Assembly (NCBI GenBank): GCA_016716385.1
Contig: JADJWL010000008.1
Location: 62,001-126,000, forward strand
From: Bryobacterales bacterium
Lineage (GTDB): Bacteria; Acidobacteriota; Terriglobia; Bryobacterales; Bryobacteraceae
DNA length: 64,000 nt
Direction: 5' to 3'
Shown here: one piece after another, positions 61,374-64,000 of the stretch
Numbering within the stretch: the first letter of the stretch is position 1
Layout of the letters: every line of letters starts with the position of its first letter
Notes under the pieces: generated by a model
Seen by the model: the letters and a program-made list of their open reading frames with translations, nothing else
Told to the model about the DNA's origin: nothing
Databases searched by the model: none
Translations under genes and position numbers: made by a program

Positions 61374-64000
61374 ATGGATCCCAGCCCTCGTCTGCTTCTC
61401 GCGATCCTTCTCCTGCAGGCCGGCTGCGGGAGCGCGCCCGATCCTTCCTCGAACGCCAGGGTGTTGGAGGACTTCGAAGACCCGGGAGCGGAGTCCCGCT
61501 GGGATGGGCCCGTCTCGGTGTCTCGCGAGTACGCATCGCACGGCGCGAAGGCACTGCGTGCCGAGCTCACGTCTGAAAGTCCGCGCTTCGGCTCGGCTGC
61601 CCTGATGGCTGACTGGAGGGGATACGACCGGCTGCTGTTTGACGTGTACATCGAGCGCGATCAGCCGACGACGGCGAACCTGCGGATCTACGACGCGGCG
61701 GGCGGCGACTGGGACCGCGCCCCGCGCGACGAATACTTCGAGGGCCGGAACAAGATCTTTCTGCAGCGGGGCTGGTCGCACGTCGAGGTGAATCTGCGCC
61801 CGCTCAAGGCAGCGACGTTCGAGCGCGATATCGATTTGTCGAGCATTGTGCGGTTCTCCATCTCGCTGGACGGAGGGTACCTGCCGGCGGTTCTGTATCT
61901 CGACAACGTCCGGGTGGCCGCCGGTGAGGAGGACGCGCGGACGCGCTCGCGGATGGAACCGGCGAACATCGTTTCGAAGATCGATAACCGCTGGGTGACG
62001 GCAGAGCAGGTGTCACGACCGGAAGAGGTGCCCGAGTCGGTCGAGGTGGGTCGGCTCCGGAGCCGGGCTGAGCGCGAGGCCGCCCTGTTGCGCGGGGCGA
62101 TCGCGGCCGCCCGCACCCAGGGACTGGAAACCGTGTATCAGGAGCGCAGTCTGGTGGTGGCGGACGTGGGGTTAGGTGTTCGTCCTCTCCTGCCCTGGTT
62201 CAACCGGGACGACCGGAAGAAGGAGATGTTTCTCCACGTGGCCGAATCCTGCCGCCGCAGCCGGCAGGAACTGGACGACTTGATGCGGGGCGCGCTTCGA
62301 CGAGCTGAGACTGACGATACGCAGATGGACGGCCCCCAGATTCCGCCGCTCCCGCCGCTGCGGGAACGCCCCGCGAACGGATGGTTCTTCCGGGGCGAAT
62401 CCGGAGATCCCCTGATGGTGCTGTCCCTGCATTCGGCGAGCGCGGCGCTGCAGCGCTTTTTCGCGACGCCGCTGCAGCATATCGAGAGCTACACGGTCGG
62501 CGGCGGTTCCCGTTGGACCATCGACCGGTCGCCCGTGTATGCGGCATTTCAGGCCGATCCGGGAGCGCGCCGCGTTGGCTGGGACGGCTGGTGCGGACAC
62601 CTCATCCGTGATCTGCATTCGATGGGCGGCACCAAGAAAGAGAATGTCGTGATTTGCCTGGAGCATCCCGGTATCCGCCAGGCGATCAGCGAGTACATCC
62701 GCCTCAACATCCCCGGCCTGCACGCGAACCCGGAGTTGCTCTACGACATCATGGCCTACGAGCTAAGCTACATGTGCTACTGCGACCGCAGCCGCGCAAT
62801 GTTCTACAAGTGGCTTGGGGCGCGTCACGGCACGGTCGCCGATGCGAACGGCAAGTGGGGCACCAACTATCGCTCCTTCGCGGACGTGACTCCTCCACCA
62901 GTGAAAGACTCGCGTCCACTGGCGGACACCAATCGTGCCGTCTGGTACGACTGGGCGCGGTTCAACATGGATCGATTCACCGATCACCTGTTGTGGGTGC
63001 GCCAGGAGATCCGCCGCATCAGTCCGCGAATTCCTCTGGCCGCCGGCGGAAGCTCGTATATGTTGTCCGGGCATGCGTCGACGAGCGGCATCGATGAGGA
63101 GCGGATCGTCAATGAGGTGGATGACCTGATCATTCACGAAGGCGGCGATTCGACGATGGGTCTCGATCTCCAACTGGCGCTCTCAGATACACCCAAGCCT
63201 CTGGCGGATCCCGAGATGAGTCTACAGGGAGTGGAGTATCTGCTGCCGCACTTCCTCCACGGGAAATCCGTCGCGCAGATCTATCATTGGCCCGCGCAGC
63301 CCGCCAATGAGTTCTATTCGAACAACTCGTCTTCGATTGCCCACGGCTGGCGCTACTCACTGGCCGACGTCGATGAATTGTTGCGGGTCGCGCTGGATGT
63401 GCGGCGTCTGAACCGCGAGATCGCGTCATTCGTCGAGACCCCGGCTGAGGTCGCGATCTTGTACTCCCAGACCTCGACAATTCAGATTCCCGCCGAAATG
63501 GTGACCTGGCGCATTACACCGTATCTGGCCGAGATGCGGAAGGTGTACCAGGGGAGCCTCCATCTCGACACCAGGACGACGTTCATCACCGAACGGCAGG
63601 TGCTGCGGGGCCGTCTCGACCGCTACAAGCTCGTGATTGTCCCGGGCGCCCGGAACGTCCCGGCCGGGGTGGCGAAGAGACTCTGGGAATACGCTTCGAA
63701 CGGCGGGCACGTCGTCGTGACTCCGGAGTCGCTGCTGGGCGATGAGTATAACCGTCCGCAGCCGTATCTCGACCCGGTCGGGATCTCGATTCTCAGGACC
63801 GAACGGCCGCGCGGTGCCGGGTCCGGCGCCATGGTGCAGGGGTACGACCAGAGTTTCGCTGAGGACGTCAGCTTCGAAGCAGCGCCAGTCGAGACACTGG
63901 TTCCGGCCGGACCACTGGATTTGGGTGCGCTTCAGACAGAAGGCGTCAGGCAGGCACTGGCTCCGGCGGCGGATCTGACGGTGCTGTACCGGTTCGCCGG
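61374..64000 (+). CDS. GH42-like lipoprotein glycosidase (partial, runs off the window)
   Basis: At least 875 codons without a stop. Leader ending LLQAGC (lipobox). An N-terminal carbohydrate-binding-like jelly roll (VLEDFEDPGAESRWDG, VYIERDQPTTANLRIYD) is followed by a GH42-type catalytic barrel: WLGARHGTVADANGKWGTNY, YDWARFNMDRF, and an IIHEGGDS candidate nucleophile Glu. A beta-galactosidase trimerisation-like domain follows (EVAILYSQTS, LVIVPGARNV). Acts on an oligosaccharide outside the cytoplasm. The 3' end is beyond the edge. Confidence 0.83.
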   Translation, partial: MDPSPRLLLAILLLQAGCGSAPDPSSNARVLEDFEDPGAESRWDGPVSVSREYASHGAKALRAELTSESPRFGSAALMADWRGYDRLLFDVYIERDQPTTANLRIYDAAGGDWDRAPRDEYFEGRNKIFLQRGWSHVEVNLRPLKAATFERDIDLSSIVRFSISLDGGYLPAVLYLDNVRVAAGEEDARTRSRMEPANIVSKIDNRWVTAEQVSRPEEVPESVEVGRLRSRAEREAALLRGAIAAARTQGLETVYQERSLVVADVGLGVRPLLPWFNRDDRKKEMFLHVAESCRRSRQELDDLMRGALRRAETDDTQMDGPQIPPLPPLRERPANGWFFRGESGDPLMVLSLHSASAALQRFFATPLQHIESYTVGGGSRWTIDRSPVYAAFQADPGARRVGWDGWCGHLIRDLHSMGGTKKENVVICLEHPGIRQAISEYIRLNIPGLHANPELLYDIMAYELSYMCYCDRSRAMFYKWLGARHGTVADANGKWGTNYRSFADVTPPPVKDSRPLADTNRAVWYDWARFNMDRFTDHLLWVRQEIRRISPRIPLAAGGSSYMLSGHASTSGIDEERIVNEVDDLIIHEGGDSTMGLDLQLALSDTPKPLADPEMSLQGVEYLLPHFLHGKSVAQIYHWPAQPANEFYSNNSSSIAHGWRYSLADVDELLRVALDVRRLNREIASFVETPAEVAILYSQTSTIQIPAEMVTWRITPYLAEMRKVYQGSLHLDTRTTFITERQVLRGRLDRYKLVIVPGARNVPAGVAKRLWEYASNGGHVVVTPESLLGDEYNRPQPYLDPVGISILRTERPRGAGSGAMVQGYDQSFAEDVSFEAAPVETLVPAGPLDLGALQTEGVRQALAPAADLTVLYRFA

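Overview
The window is a high-GC, gene-dense stretch of bacterial chromosome. It is probably from an Acidobacteriota member of the Solibacter/Bryobacter type. That placement is an inference from gene content: many Tat-exported or lipoprotein proteins of unknown or sugar-related function, secreted amidohydrolases, a ceramidase-fold protein, DUF5060/DUF4038-type and GH42-like glycosidases, and a taste for short intergenic gaps. No rRNA, tRNA, CRISPR array, transposase or replication origin was seen.

Layout. 1-9.2 kb: edge of a PLP aminotransferase, an S1/P1 nuclease, a zinc-ribbon membrane protein, a low-GC TIR-like + PIN pair, ceramidase-like and RidA proteins, an epimerase-TPR-aroE operon, an ArsR/SmtB-type sensor with a His-rich metal-binding protein, and tsaB. 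9.2-19.6 kb: a secreted glycosidase, an amidohydrolase, a TIM-barrel isomerase, then a TgpA-like transglutaminase with DUF2339 and DUF3999 membrane proteins. 19.6-29.7 kb: aroA, two Tat-exported proteins, a triple RidA fusion, DUF427, RNase J and an FAD-linked oxidase. 29.8-36.4 kb: a phytanoyl-CoA dioxygenase-like protein, an O6-alkylguanine methyltransferase, a DapA-like protein, purC, a frameshifted cvpA, a Fis-like protein, a HAD phosphatase and a TPR histidine kinase.

36.4-49.4 kb: an enolase-superfamily protein and a penicillin acylase. Next comes a roughly 2.2 kb low-GC insert carrying an AAA ATPase and a PD-(D/E)XK nuclease. It is bounded by two 95-bp copies of the 3' end of the pirin gene. 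After it lie pirin, a frameshifted mlrC, a paralogue of the 20.9 kb protein, DUF779 with an acetaldehyde-type aldehyde dehydrogenase, a RES-toxin remnant, a cupin and a frameshifted methyltransferase. 49.4-57 kb: a Crp/Fnr regulator with a likely site in the divergent gap, a D-aminoacylase-like lipoprotein, a Gfo/Idh/MocA oxidoreductase, aat, and a divergent oxyR / exported catalase-peroxidase pair that ends in a clear intrinsic terminator. 57.2-64 kb: an apparent ROK-controlled catabolic locus (M20 hydrolase, APC permease, ROK repressor, GH42-like lipoprotein running off the edge). A shared 17-bp motif precedes its first and last genes.

The strongest novelty candidates are the ATPase-nuclease insert flanked by pirin-derived repeats, the TIR/PIN pair, and the repeated putative ROK operator. 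Several genes have a TAnnnT -10-like hexamer only 5-12 nt before the start codon and no ribosome binding site, which suggests common leaderless transcription. Three genes are broken by apparent single-base losses at or beside short G/C runs, which look more like base-calling errors than real pseudogenes.
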